In this document: positions 54,033 to 63,926 of the stretch, one piece after another | How positions within the stretch are numbered: the stretch's first letter is position 1 | Layout of the letters: each line of letters begins with the position of its first letter | NCBI RefSeq assembly: GCF_033843645.1 | Contig: NZ_JAWXVZ010000005.1 | Span: 186,001 to 250,000 of the forward strand | Direction of reading: 5' to 3' | Source of the DNA: Pseudovibrio zosterae | GTDB lineage: Bacteria; Pseudomonadota; Alphaproteobacteria; Rhizobiales; Stappiaceae | Length of the DNA stretch: 64,000 nucleotides | Notes under the pieces: model-generated | The model's database searches: none | What the model was told of the DNA's origin: nothing | Seen by the model: only the letters and a program-made list of their open reading frames with translations | Position numbers and translations under genes: made by a program

Positions 54033-54866
54033 CTAGCTGAAAGCGTGGGCCAGAGCGATGAAGCCTGCTACATCGATCTCTTCAGCGCGCGCAGTCGGTT
54101 TGATTCCAGCTGCCTCAATGCGTGCTTCCGCGTCTGGGCGCAGAGACTTGAGACTGGCGCGCAGCATCTTGCGGCGCTGACCAAATGCGGCGTTCGTTAC
54201 CGTCTCCAAAGCCTTCAAGGGGCACTCCAGCGGCTTTTCTCGCGGGTGCAGCTGCACAACGGCGGAGGTCACCTTTGGCGGCGGGGTAAAGGCCTGCGGG
54301 CTCAAATCGAACAGAATATCCGTATAGCACCGCCAGTTGGCCAGAACGCCCAAACGGCCATAAGCCTTGGAGCTGGGGTCTGCCACAATACGTTGGCCGA
54401 CTTCCTTCTGGAACATCAAGGTCAGAGATTCCCAGTAGGGCGGCCACTCGTCCACCGTGAGCCAGTTCAGAAGCAGCTGTGTGCCCACGTTGTACGGCAG
54501 GTTGGCCACGATCTTGATAGGCCCCTCGGTGATCTCCCGGGGGTCGATCTTTAATGCGTCCCCCTCGATCACTTCCAGACGGCCATCATAGTAATCGCTG
54601 ATTTCCTGAAGGGCCGGGATGCAGCGGGTGTCCTTTTCAACGGCAATCACTTTTTTCGCGCCTGCCGCCAGTAAGCCCCGTGTCAGACCGCCGGGGCCGG
54701 GGCCTACTTCCAGAACGGTCACGTCCTCCAGTTTGCCAGCGCTGCGGGCAATGCGAGAGGTGAGGTTCAGATCGAGAAGGAAGTTCTGGCCGAGCGCTTT
54801 GCGCGCATCAAGACCGTGTTCGCGAATGACATCGCGAAGCGGAGGTAGGTTATCAATTTGAGCCAT
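54033..54866 (-). CDS. rsmA: 16S rRNA dimethyladenosine transferase
   Basis: 277 residues. N-terminal GQNFLLDLNLTSRI, SAM motif VLEVGPGPGGLTRGLL, and the catalytic N-L-P-Y-N motif. Dimethylates two adjacent adenines at the 3' end of 16S rRNA. The ATG directly follows the pdxA stop with no gap, so translation is coupled. Last gene of the lptF-lptG-lptD-surA-pdxA-rsmA run. Confidence 0.97.
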   Translation of the reverse strand: MAQIDNLPPLRDVIREHGLDARKALGQNFLLDLNLTSRIARSAGKLEDVTVLEVGPGPGGLTRGLLAAGAKKVIAVEKDTRCIPALQEISDYYDGRLEVIEGDALKIDPREITEGPIKIVANLPYNVGTQLLLNWLTVDEWPPYWESLTLMFQKEVGQRIVADPSSKAYGRLGVLANWRCYTDILFDLSPQAFTPPPKVTSAVVQLHPREKPLECPLKALETVTNAAFGQRRKMLRASLKSLRPDAEARIEAAGIKPTARAEEIDVAGFIALAHAFS

Positions 54867-55883
54867 TTAGACCAATTCCGGTTCACTAAGAGCCACGGCA
54901 AGGCGCATGGCCGCAGACAGGCTGTCCGGGCGGGCCGTGCCATGTCCGGCCAAACCAAAGGCTGTGCCATGGTCCGGTGAGGTGCGCACGAAAGGCAGGC
55001 CGAGCGTTACATTTACCGTGTCGTCGAAGGCCAATGTCTTCACGGGGATCAGCGCCTGATCGTGATACATGGCCAGCACCACGTCGTAGGTTTCTCTGGC
55101 GCTTTCATGGAACAAGGTGTCGGCTGGAAGAGGGCCGCGCACGTCAACGCCTTCATCCCGCAATTTATCAAGGGCAGGAACGATAATCTCCAGATCCTCA
55201 GTCCCCATGGTGCCGTTTTCGCCAGCGTGTGGGTTCAGTCCAGCCACCGCAATGCGCGGCCGCTCAAGACGGAACCGGCGCTTCAGGTCACGGTCCACAA
55301 TGCGGGCGGTATCGATGATGAGCTGAGGCGAAAGAACATCCCAGATCTTGATCAGGGGAATGTGCAGCGTAACGGGCACGGTCATCAGGTCAGGGCCTGC
55401 CAGCAGCATGATCGGCTGCTGCGCGCCTTTGCCAAACATTTCTGAAAGCGCGCCCAGGTACTCCGTATGCCCCGGGTGTTCAAACCCGGCTTGATAAAGC
55501 ACTTCCTTGGCAATCGGGTTGGTTGCGACTGCGCAGGCCAGGCCATCGCGCACGTGCTCCACAGAGGTGCGAATGGATTCCAGCACCATCTGCGCGTTTG
55601 CGGAAGAAGGTACCCCCGCAACCGCATTTACAGACTTCGAGAGCGGAACCACCGGCAGCGCATCGTGAAACACAATGTGAGCGTCTTCCGGTGTGCACAC
55701 CTTGATCTTGACCTTCAGGCCAATCTGTTTGGCGCGCGTTTCAAGGAGTTCCGGGTCAGCGATTACATAAAATACTGGCAGATCTCGCTTCAAGCGTTCA
55801 GCCCAAGCCATGAGTGTAATCTCTGGTCCGATACCTGAAGGTTCTCCCATGGTAACGGCCAAGGCCCGGGCTGGTGCCAGCAT
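54867..55883 (-). CDS. pdxA: 4-hydroxythreonine-4-phosphate dehydrogenase
   Basis: 338 residues. Start MLAPARALAVTMGEPSGIGPEI, metal-binding histidines in the H-P-G-H-T-E region and in the C-terminal MYHDQALIP motif, and GLNPHAGENG. Makes the pyridoxal phosphate precursor. Between surA and rsmA as in E. coli. Confidence 0.95.
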   Translation of the reverse strand: MLAPARALAVTMGEPSGIGPEITLMAWAERLKRDLPVFYVIADPELLETRAKQIGLKVKIKVCTPEDAHIVFHDALPVVPLSKSVNAVAGVPSSANAQMVLESIRTSVEHVRDGLACAVATNPIAKEVLYQAGFEHPGHTEYLGALSEMFGKGAQQPIMLLAGPDLMTVPVTLHIPLIKIWDVLSPQLIIDTARIVDRDLKRRFRLERPRIAVAGLNPHAGENGTMGTEDLEIIVPALDKLRDEGVDVRGPLPADTLFHESARETYDVVLAMYHDQALIPVKTLAFDDTVNVTLGLPFVRTSPDHGTAFGLAGHGTARPDSLSAAMRLAVALSEPELV

Positions 55884-55903
55884 CTCAGTAGTCCTTTATC
55901 CTC

Positions 55904-56836
55904 TTAGCGGTCTTCAATCACCGCGCGGGTGCGCAGTTCATGCAGGTAACGGCGTGCCAGACGCTGACCTTCTTCATTGCGAAGCTCGCCTTCAACCTCA
56001 CTGCGGGCAGCCGCATCGCTCTGCAGCGTGCGCTTGTCGCAAAGGGCGATCATTTCGTAACCTTGTTCAATTTCCTGAGCTTTTGTCAAACGGCCCACGG
56101 AAATGTTGTCGAGTTCCTTCTTCATCGCAGGCGACAGGTCGTTTTCAAGGCGCTTGCCAATTGGGCGCACAACAACCTCTTTCAAACCACCGGCAATGCG
56201 AAGGCCTTCGCTGCAAGAGGTAAAACGGCTGCGTAGCTTGTTCATTTCGCTCTGCCGGGCGCGCCGCTTGCTGGCGCTTGCACTTTCAGGCACCACGAAG
56301 ATCACCCGCTGCAGGTCATATTCTACAGTCGTGTTTTCCGTGTCTTGAGAGCGGTCACGCAGCGCTGCGATGACGTCAGACTGGTTGATCCGCACGGTGG
56401 CGCGGAACCGGCGCATGACAACATCGCGCCAAGCCAACTCTGACCGCAAACGGTCCTTGAGGGTCTTGGAATTGATGCCGTTCTGGCCAAGGGCCTGCGT
56501 GAACTGGCTTGGTGACAAACGCACACGGCGGGCGATATCACCAAACGCGCTGTTTACATCCGCATCGCTCACCGACACGCCAACCCGTTCGGCTTCTTGC
56601 ATTTTCAGGGCTTCTTCGATCAGCTCGTTGCGGGCGCGGCGCTTGGCAACGCTCTGAGACGAGCGGGTGGTCAAGACGATCAGGCGCGACCGTTGAGTAA
56701 GATCGTAGCTGGTGATTGGTTTGCCATTCACCACCAGTTCAATGCGGGTTGCCGCTTCCGCCGGAGCAGAAAAAGCGCCAACAAGCGCGAGAAAAAAAGT
56801 TGCAAGAACAATTGCAGGAAGTCGCGAAGTTTTCAT
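55904..56836 (-). CDS. surA: SurA-like periplasmic chaperone, single degenerate parvulin domain
   Basis: 310 residues from ATG 56836. Sec signal peptide (residues 1-28, cleavage near AEA-A). The SurA N-domain (about 30-150) opens with IELVVNGKPITSYDLTQR and RARNELIEEALKMQEA. The C-terminal part (about 165-260) is like one parvulin module, but the glycine-rich G-G-D-L-G-W motif is missing. Probably a chaperone for outer-membrane proteins with weak or no prolyl isomerase activity. Directly after lptD, a client. Confidence 0.85.
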   Translation of the reverse strand: MKTSRLPAIVLATFFLALVGAFSAPAEAATRIELVVNGKPITSYDLTQRSRLIVLTTRSSQSVAKRRARNELIEEALKMQEAERVGVSVSDADVNSAFGDIARRVRLSPSQFTQALGQNGINSKTLKDRLRSELAWRDVVMRRFRATVRINQSDVIAALRDRSQDTENTTVEYDLQRVIFVVPESASASKRRARQSEMNKLRSRFTSCSEGLRIAGGLKEVVVRPIGKRLENDLSPAMKKELDNISVGRLTKAQEIEQGYEMIALCDKRTLQSDAAARSEVEGELRNEEGQRLARRYLHELRTRAVIEDR

Positions 56837-56998
56837 ATCTGCTCGATACCCGGATCGCACCGGCCCCGTTTCCTTGTCGCATTAAGCCCTCACCAGACTA
56901 CGTTAAGTAAACGGGTGACAGCGGCAGTTGAGCGTTACCATTAAAAAGCGAGCGCGGCATTCAGATGGCCACGCTCAAACTCTTTGAAACTTATAACA

Positions 56999-59386
56999 CT
57001 ACTCACTTGAAGTGGATAGGCTCGTATCGCCAATCGTTCGCAATCCGACCCGGAAGAAGAAGGTCTTTTCAACGGGTTCACCGTTGTTTCGGCTTCTGTC
57101 TTCCCCATAGGAGAAGGAAACCGAGAAGCCTTCATCGTCATAACCGATACCGACGGCGTCCTGAACCACCTGACTATTGACCAAGTCATAGCGCACCGAA
57201 CCAAACAGACGCCAGTTTTCCTGCAGGGTCAGGTTGGTGGAACCAACAAGTTCCTCGCGGTCTTCATTGATACCCGCATCAGGACGTTCACCAAGGAACG
57301 CATAGGCAACGGCAGCAGACAGTGGGCCGTAGCGACCGCTTGCGGTCACTTCCGCACGCTGAATAGAGAAGTCATCTTCATCAAAGCGTGCGTTGCTGCC
57401 AATGCGGAAGCCCGTATTGGTATCAAAGTAAAGCGCAGTCACCCAGTCAGACTGGTCAGTCTCAAGACCGGAGTCGCCCGTTGCGTCCAGGATATCCGGA
57501 ATCTCATAGGAGTTGTCTCCGGCAAGCTGAATGGACTTACCGAACGTGGCGCTCACGAAGGAGCCTTGGTCAAACTGCAGACGGTACTGCAGGCCAAGGT
57601 TGGCGCGCGTGCCGCCTTCGTCACGATCAAAGCCGGAGAATTTGTCCCATTCGAACAGGGTAGAGGCGTCAAACACGATGGATTGCGCATCTTCGTTTGG
57701 CAGTTCACCAATCTTTTGTTCATCGGGGCGCACGATGATCTGCGCAATTGGTGTAATCACCTGATTGCCGCCCTTGAAGGTCGCGATGAACGGATACTTG
57801 TATTCAAGGCCAATCGCAGGCATCCCGCGGAACGCGATGGTGTCATCCGTGAGCGATGTCACGTTCTTGTCCGCAGATTCCATCAAGTAGAGATTGGTCT
57901 TCACATAGGCAAACGGGGTAAACACCTGTCCCAACGGGTCAATCAGCGTGCGCCGCCAGGTCATGTTGGCGCTGGCGCGTGTGAATGTACCTTCAACACC
58001 GCGGAACCGATTGTTGTTGTTCACTGAGAACGCATCGGTGGTGTTGCGGGTCAAGCTGGTGATGTTGCCCGTGTAGGAAAGCTCACCGCCCAGGATCGGA
58101 TCCGCAAAGATCACGGAGTGATCGATGACCGGATGCACAACGGGCTGCTTTTCCTGAAGGTCATCATCAACAGGGGAGAACGGCGCCGTCGGGTTTGCTG
58201 GATCGTTCGGGGTCGGGTTGTCTTCCTGAGAAACCTGGAAGGCGTAAGCGTTGGCTTCAAAGCGATTTCGCTCTGTTACGCCATTCAGATAGATCTTGGA
58301 GACCTCCGAGGCAGAACCAAACTTCGCAAACGAATAGTCTTCGCGGAACGCCCGGTCGGTGGCGTAGGTCAGATCCCACCCGGCAGACCAGCGATCCGTC
58401 AGGTCGTACGCACCTTCCGTGTTGATGATGAAGCGGAAATCTTCGTCACCACTGGAGCCGACAAACTCGTCAGGATCAGCCTGATAGATGCCACCTGTCG
58501 AGATCGAGTAGCCGCCGTTCAGCGTCTCCTGACGCCAATCCAGCTGCAAAAGCGCACCTTGCTTGGAAAGCGGGGTGAGGGTCGTGGTCAGATCATAATG
58601 CGGATCAAGCGCCCAGTAGTAAGGGATGGACGCGCCATACCCAAGGCGGCTCTTGAACACCACTTCCGGGAAAAGGAAGCCAGAGCGCCGTTTCACTGAA
58701 GGGTCAGGCAGTTCCAGAAAGGGCACGGTGGCAATGGACTTGCCCAAGAACTCCAAGGAAGCTTCCTCAAAGTAGATGGTTTGTTCCTGCCGGTTATGGA
58801 TGATCTTTGCTGACTTGATGCGCCAGAGGGAAGGCTTGGCCGGGCTGGTATAGACCGTGTAAACGCCGTCGTTCAGTGTGATCTCGTTGGCATTCGTGCG
58901 CTCGGCACTCTGTGCGATCAAACGGGTGAACTGCGGTGTATCGATACGCAGGGAACGGATGAAACCTTCGCGGAAATCATCGCTCAGTTCCAGCTCATCG
59001 GTCAGAATGAGATTACCGTCCGGCTCCGTCATGCGCACATTGCCAATGGCAGAGAAGCGGCCGGTCTTGCGGTTATAGACAACGCGGTCCGCTTCCAGAG
59101 TGTATTCATCAAAATAGATGTCTACAGAGCCAGAGGCCGTAATCACGTCATTGTCGAAATCGTATTGAAGATTGCTTGCTTCAAGCAGCATCGGTTGCGT
59201 GGTGTCGATGCTTTGAGAAACTGCGCCCTCAAAATCAACCTGTGCGTGTGCATTCGTCGTCATCCATGCGGTCGCATTTGCGCACACCAAAGCAAGTGCA
59301 GAAACACCTGCCAGATAGCTGGCAAACTTGCGCCCACGCGCTTTTTCAGAACGACGTTGTCCTAGGAGGGATGGCAATGCCACCAT
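56999..59386 (-). CDS. lptD: LPS-assembly protein LptD
   Basis: 795 residues from ATG 59386, whose A is the last base of the lptG stop (TAATG), with AGGAGG seven bases upstream. A signal peptide ends near AHA-Q (about residue 49). The jellyroll OstA-like domain follows (LQYDFDNDVITASGSVDIYFDEY, VVYNRKTGRFSAIGNVRM), then a large beta-barrel ending in FFFRVGLRTIGDTSLSTSSE. It places LPS in the outer leaflet with LptE (not seen here). Cysteines are scarce, so the interdomain disulfides of E. coli LptD are absent. Confidence 0.92.
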   Translation of the reverse strand: MVALPSLLGQRRSEKARGRKFASYLAGVSALALVCANATAWMTTNAHAQVDFEGAVSQSIDTTQPMLLEASNLQYDFDNDVITASGSVDIYFDEYTLEADRVVYNRKTGRFSAIGNVRMTEPDGNLILTDELELSDDFREGFIRSLRIDTPQFTRLIAQSAERTNANEITLNDGVYTVYTSPAKPSLWRIKSAKIIHNRQEQTIYFEEASLEFLGKSIATVPFLELPDPSVKRRSGFLFPEVVFKSRLGYGASIPYYWALDPHYDLTTTLTPLSKQGALLQLDWRQETLNGGYSISTGGIYQADPDEFVGSSGDEDFRFIINTEGAYDLTDRWSAGWDLTYATDRAFREDYSFAKFGSASEVSKIYLNGVTERNRFEANAYAFQVSQEDNPTPNDPANPTAPFSPVDDDLQEKQPVVHPVIDHSVIFADPILGGELSYTGNITSLTRNTTDAFSVNNNNRFRGVEGTFTRASANMTWRRTLIDPLGQVFTPFAYVKTNLYLMESADKNVTSLTDDTIAFRGMPAIGLEYKYPFIATFKGGNQVITPIAQIIVRPDEQKIGELPNEDAQSIVFDASTLFEWDKFSGFDRDEGGTRANLGLQYRLQFDQGSFVSATFGKSIQLAGDNSYEIPDILDATGDSGLETDQSDWVTALYFDTNTGFRIGSNARFDEDDFSIQRAEVTASGRYGPLSAAVAYAFLGERPDAGINEDREELVGSTNLTLQENWRLFGSVRYDLVNSQVVQDAVGIGYDDEGFSVSFSYGEDRSRNNGEPVEKTFFFRVGLRTIGDTSLSTSSE

Positions 59387-60480
59387 TAGCCATCCTCCTG
59401 ATTCAACAGGATCGTAAAACCCATAAGTACCCCAAATACGCCAGGTGCCCACGCAGCTACTTCTGTAGGGACGATACCCGCGCCCCCTAAATCTCTAGAG
59501 AGTTCAGATACAACGTAAAGCACGAAGCCTGCAACAATGCCACCCACAATAAGACGGCCAATTCCACCAAAACGCGAAACTCTTAACGACACCGCCGCAG
59601 CGATTAATATCATTGCCACCAAAAGAACCGGCTTGGCGAGCAGACTCTGATACTGAAGTGCATACCGATAGGCGGGAAGTCCCGCTCTTTGTGAGAGTTC
59701 TATGAACCTCGGCAGATTCCAGAAGCTGATTGACTCAGGGGATGCAATGCTTTCCCGCACCTCAGTTGGCGTAAGGTAAGTGCTTAACGTGTAACTGCCA
59801 TAAATTTGTGGATCACTATCCACTCTAAACACAGTCACATCGCTGAGCCGCCACATGTTATTGGCCAGAATCGCCGTACTGGCTTCGATTCTCTCTGCGA
59901 ACTCACCATCGCGGTCGAAGGCGAAGATGGTTACCCCGTTCAACCGGCCGCCGCGATCCATGATGTGGCGGGCGTGAACAACGGATTCGCCGTCCGCCCC
60001 GTCCTGCCGCAGCCAGACTTCCCCAGTGGTTTGAATCAGATAGGTCTGCTCCACGCCAAAAAGGCCGGCTGCAAGCTCATCGGACATTTCCTGCAGCTTC
60101 ACTGCCGCCGGGTTGTAAACGCAGATCGCAAATACCCCGAGAAAGATGCCGGTCAGGATCGCTGGCATGGTGAACTGCCACACGGAAATGCCCGCGGCGC
60201 GCGCCACCACAAGCTCAAGACTGCGCGACAGGCTCAAGAATGCCCAGATGGAGCCGAACAGCACCGCAAAGGGCAGCACTTGTTCCAAAATAAGAGGGAC
60301 GCGCAGCGCCGAAATAGCGGTTACACGCATCAACGAGAAGGCGTCGTCATCGCTCCCGCGGCGCACCAGTTCCAGCACGTCGAACAGAAAGATCAGCACC
60401 GCTGAAAACAGGAACAGCCCGATAATCGATTTGAAAAAACGCAGGGAAATGTAAACGGAGAGGGTCTTGCCAGCCATCAT
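59386..60480 (-). CDS. lptG: LPS export ABC transporter permease LptG
   Basis: 364 residues from ATG 60480 (one base after the lptF stop; a second ATG follows directly). Six hydrophobic helices and a periplasmic jellyroll domain in the middle. Works with LptF and LptB2 to extract LPS from the inner membrane. The paralogue order (lptF first, then lptG) follows E. coli. Confidence 0.92.
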   Translation of the reverse strand: MMAGKTLSVYISLRFFKSIIGLFLFSAVLIFLFDVLELVRRGSDDDAFSLMRVTAISALRVPLILEQVLPFAVLFGSIWAFLSLSRSLELVVARAAGISVWQFTMPAILTGIFLGVFAICVYNPAAVKLQEMSDELAAGLFGVEQTYLIQTTGEVWLRQDGADGESVVHARHIMDRGGRLNGVTIFAFDRDGEFAERIEASTAILANNMWRLSDVTVFRVDSDPQIYGSYTLSTYLTPTEVRESIASPESISFWNLPRFIELSQRAGLPAYRYALQYQSLLAKPVLLVAMILIAAAVSLRVSRFGGIGRLIVGGIVAGFVLYVVSELSRDLGGAGIVPTEVAAWAPGVFGVLMGFTILLNQEDG

Positions 60481-60481
60481 T

Positions 60482-61669
60482 TCAGGCGCTCTCCCCACTC
60501 TCTGCTTTCCGGCGCCCCAAGCGCTTGGTTCTCATGCGCTCCATTAAGGTCTCCAGCTTGAAAGAAAGCTCGCTCAGCCATGCAGGTGTGCGCCCAAACA
60601 CAATTGACCAGACCGCGAGCAGTGCCGCAATCACCGGGATCGCATAGAGTATAGGGAAAAGAGACACTTGAGAGTTCACAATCATTGTGCCGCCAAAGCC
60701 AAGTGTGCGCACGGCAAAGCAGCTCACAAAAGCGCCAAGCAGCGACATGCTTTGGTTTTGACGGGTGGTTTTTGCTGAGCCGAGAAATGCATAGAGGATC
60801 AGACCGAATGCCAGCGGATAGAGTGGCTGGCTCATGCGGTCATGAAACTCCACGATCAGGCGGTTCCAATGCCGCTGGGCGTAGGTATCGTCAGGGTCGG
60901 CGTTCAAAAGTTCTAGGGTAGGGCGGTCGCTGGCCTTGTAGGTGGGCTCGCGCGCCTCCGGGATCATGCTGGACAAGTCAAAGCCGTAGGATTCAAAACT
61001 CACGATCGAGATGTCGCTGCTGCCTTGCGGGCGGCGCTGAATGGTCCCGTCGAGCATCACCAGAATGGTCTTGTCTGCCGCTTCAATGATCCGGCCGCGC
61101 TCTGCGGTGTAGGTAAAGCCTGTTTCCTGTTCGCGCTCATCACTCAACAGCAGGCCTTCCAGAATGCCATCACCGGAGCGGTTGCGAATATGGAATGTCA
61201 GCCCGTCTTCAATTTCGATGAAACGGCCGGGTTTGACGATGTTTGCCACCAGGTCAACGCGCACCTTGGTAATCTCATCGCGCATCAAGGCGCGGCTCGT
61301 CGGTGCAAGGTAGGTCGAGAAGAACCCCAGCAGCAGGGCGATCAGCAGCGAGAACAGCATGATCGGGCGCAAGACGAGGCTGCGCGACGCGCCAGAGGCA
61401 TTGATCACGATCAGCTCGCTGTCCCGCGCCATGCCGTTCAGCACGATGATCATGGCAATGATCATGGCAAACGGCGCAACGATCACCACAAGAAATGGCA
61501 GGCCCAGCATGGTGATGTAGAAGAACTGGAGTAGTGTCTGTCCCTTGGAGGTTACAAGATCGAGCTGACGCAGAGCCTGAGTGGACCAAACCACGCCTGT
61601 CATCGCGATCAATGTAACAAGAAAAGAACCCAGCGTTCTTCTCAGGATGTAGCGTTCAATCGTTTTCAT
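60482..61669 (-). CDS. lptF: LPS export ABC transporter permease LptF
   Basis: 395 residues. YjgP/YjgQ family: six helices in a 3+3 layout with a beta-jellyroll between, opening with MKTIERYILRRTLGSFLVTLIAMTGVVW and a polar C-terminal tail. First gene of the minus-strand run and divergent from pepA over a 238-base region, as in other proteobacteria. Confidence 0.93.
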   Translation of the reverse strand: MKTIERYILRRTLGSFLVTLIAMTGVVWSTQALRQLDLVTSKGQTLLQFFYITMLGLPFLVVIVAPFAMIIAMIIVLNGMARDSELIVINASGASRSLVLRPIMLFSLLIALLLGFFSTYLAPTSRALMRDEITKVRVDLVANIVKPGRFIEIEDGLTFHIRNRSGDGILEGLLLSDEREQETGFTYTAERGRIIEAADKTILVMLDGTIQRRPQGSSDISIVSFESYGFDLSSMIPEAREPTYKASDRPTLELLNADPDDTYAQRHWNRLIVEFHDRMSQPLYPLAFGLILYAFLGSAKTTRQNQSMSLLGAFVSCFAVRTLGFGGTMIVNSQVSLFPILYAIPVIAALLAVWSIVFGRTPAWLSELSFKLETLMERMRTKRLGRRKAESGESA

Positions 61670-61907
61670 TGCACCGGGCGCGTAGGGCTCTGCTTCTCAT
61701 TCTGGTTGTCGTTTCTCTTAGCACGGATCGTTTGGCAAGATAGCTCCGAACCATCAATTGATGCATAAACTCTCAGATTTATTGGACTGATCTTGAAAGC
61801 AAACGCATTAGCGGCCATTGTCTCTTCATAATTCACAGCGCTCCTCCACATGAGTGCTACCTTTCCTAAAAGACCAATCCAACAATCACGGAAGAAAGAA
61901 GGATCCA

Positions 61908-63410
61908 ATGGCAACTCTACCGTCCATTAGAATCAGTGGTTTGGGCAAACCCTCCGAAGCCGTCGCTGTCATTTTTGCGGAAAAAGAGAACAAGCTCTCT
62001 GATCAAGCCGTTGATATGGTGGGTGGGGACGCAGCATTCATCGAGCGTGCTGCAAAAATCTCCGAGTTTGAAGGCAAGAAGTCGTCTTTCCTTGATGTCA
62101 TCGCACCAGAAGACAGTGCAGTGGACCGCGTCATCGTGGTCGGTCTTGGTGATGCAGCTGAGCTGGAAGAATCCGATTGGCGCAACCTTGGCGGCGAACT
62201 GGTGGGGAAGCTGAAATCCCTCAAGATCGAAAAGGCTGAGCTGCGTTTTGATGCGCCAGACGCCTCCGCAGAGACGCTTGCAGCGTTTGCGCAGGGCGGT
62301 TTCCTGCGCGGCTATGTGTTTGATGCTTACAAGACCACCAAGAAGGAAGAGGAAAACAACGCTGACTGGGCGCTGTCACTCACCATTCAGTGTGGTTTTG
62401 AGGCCGAAGCTGCCGCAGCATGGAAAGAAGCTGAAGCTGTTGCGGGCGGTGTCCTGCTGGCGCGCGAGCTGGTGGACCTGCCGCCAAACGCGCTTGGCCC
62501 GGTTGAGTTCGCGCAAAAGGCTGTCGATCTTGGCGCTCTTGGTGTCGAAACCGAAGTTCTGGATGTTGAGCAGATGGAAAAGCTCGGCATGCACGCTCTT
62601 CTCGGTGTGGGGCAGGGTTCCCGCCGCCCATCTCGCCTTGCCATCATGAAGTGGAACGGCGGCAAGGACGGTGATACTCCAATCGCTTTCGTCGGTAAGG
62701 GCGTTGTCTTCGACACCGGCGGCATTTCACTCAAGCCAGGTGCTGGCATGGAAGATATGAAGGGCGACATGGGCGGCGCAGCCGCGGTAATCGGCCTCAT
62801 GCATGCGCTTGCCGCGCGCAAGGCACCGGTCAACGTAATCGGTGTTCTGGGCCTGGTGGAAAACATGCCAGACGGCAATGCACAGCGTCCGGGCGACATC
62901 GTCACCTCCATGTCTGGTCAGACCATTGAGATCCTGAACACAGACGCCGAAGGCCGCCTCGTTCTGGCAGACGCGATCTGGTACACGCAAGACCGCTTCA
63001 AGCCGAGCTTCATCATCGATCTGGCAACCCTGACCGGGGCCTGCCTCGTTGCACTGGGCACCCACCGCGCAGGCCTGTTCTCCAACGATGATGAGTTGGC
63101 AGAGCGCATTCACAAGGCGGGTGAGTTTACCGATGAGAAGGTCTGGCGCCTGCCTCTCGGCAAGGAGTACGACAAGATGATCGATACGCCGAACGCCGAC
63201 ATGCGCAACACCGGTGGCAGCCGTTTTGCCGGTGCAACAACGGCAGCCCAGTTCCTGCAGCGTTTCACCAATGAAACCACATGGGCGCATTTGGACGTTG
63301 CGGGCACCGCCATGGGCTCCAACAAGAACGCCATCAGCCAGGGCTGGGCCTCCGGCTTCGGCGTACGTCTTCTCGACAAGCTGGTCAAAGACCACTACGA
63401 GAACAGCTAA
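61908..63410 (+). CDS. pepA: Leucyl aminopeptidase
   Basis: 500 residues from ATG 61908, with AAGGA five bases upstream; the frame is open to 61854. The M17 catalytic domain has G-K-G-V-V-F-D-T-G-G-I-S-L-K-P and the signature N-T-D-A-E-G-R-L. Two-metal aminopeptidase that removes N-terminal residues. In E. coli PepA also binds DNA at the carAB promoter and xer sites. Next to holC, a conserved neighbour. Confidence 0.96.
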   Translation: MATLPSIRISGLGKPSEAVAVIFAEKENKLSDQAVDMVGGDAAFIERAAKISEFEGKKSSFLDVIAPEDSAVDRVIVVGLGDAAELEESDWRNLGGELVGKLKSLKIEKAELRFDAPDASAETLAAFAQGGFLRGYVFDAYKTTKKEEENNADWALSLTIQCGFEAEAAAAWKEAEAVAGGVLLARELVDLPPNALGPVEFAQKAVDLGALGVETEVLDVEQMEKLGMHALLGVGQGSRRPSRLAIMKWNGGKDGDTPIAFVGKGVVFDTGGISLKPGAGMEDMKGDMGGAAAVIGLMHALAARKAPVNVIGVLGLVENMPDGNAQRPGDIVTSMSGQTIEILNTDAEGRLVLADAIWYTQDRFKPSFIIDLATLTGACLVALGTHRAGLFSNDDELAERIHKAGEFTDEKVWRLPLGKEYDKMIDTPNADMRNTGGSRFAGATTAAQFLQRFTNETTWAHLDVAGTAMGSNKNAISQGWASGFGVRLLDKLVKDHYENS

Positions 63411-63413
63411 AAC

Positions 63414-63446
63414 AAAAGGCTGGTCGGGAAACCGACCAGCCTTTTT
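63414..63446 (+). terminator. Rho-independent terminator of pepA
   Basis: 14-bp stem (63414-63427 with 63432-63445), GAAA tetraloop, T-run. One of the strongest in the window. Confidence 0.95.
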
Positions 63447-63507
63447 CGTGAATTTCTCAGGGCTGCCTGGCAGCCACGATGCCTGAAAATCTCTTTGATT
63501 TGAGAGC

Positions 63508-63627
63508 TTAACAGGTCTGATAATCCTGACAGATGCTCTGGTTTTCTGGGAGCATGGCGCCAACGGCCGCCGTTACTCCAACCAGGCCACACACCAAAAC
63601 AAAAAACAGGACGATACGCGACAGCAT
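63508..63627 (-). CDS. Small secreted or membrane peptide, 39 aa
   Basis: Not recognised. The frame runs from an ATG at 63627 with GAGG six bases upstream to TAA. Residues 1-25 are hydrophobic (MLSRIVLFFVLVCGLVGV), like a signal peptide or membrane helix with cleavage possible near VGA-M. The rest is polar with two cysteines (C33, C39). It is antisense between pepA and holC. The good ribosome site and signal-like sequence favour a real gene; its short length keeps confidence modest. Confidence 0.5.
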   Translation of the reverse strand: MLSRIVLFFVLVCGLVGVTAAVGAMLPENQSICQDYQTC

Positions 63628-63926
63628 TAGGCGCCTCTTGCACTCAAAAAGGGACTATATCCAGAGACACTGTAGTCAGCTCTCCGGATGAATCATGCAT
63701 TGATAATTCAGTGGTTTTCTTTAAGCACTGTTAATTGAAGCGAGCATGACGGAAAGTCCAGTCTCAAAGCAGTGGATCACACTATTATCAACGAGACTTC
63801 GACGGTGCGCCCCAGTCGTTTCTGGATAACTCCCCGGTCCGTGGCGGAAATGTGGTGCTGTTGCCCGTCAGGATGGTAGGACCACATTGTTCTCGCAAGA
63901 CATGACTCGTAACTCCGGATGGTCCC
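63628..63926 (+). other. Intergenic region before holC
   Basis: 299 bases without a supported gene. It holds promoters for the small peptide gene and probably holC; no consensus was fixed. Confidence 0.4.
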
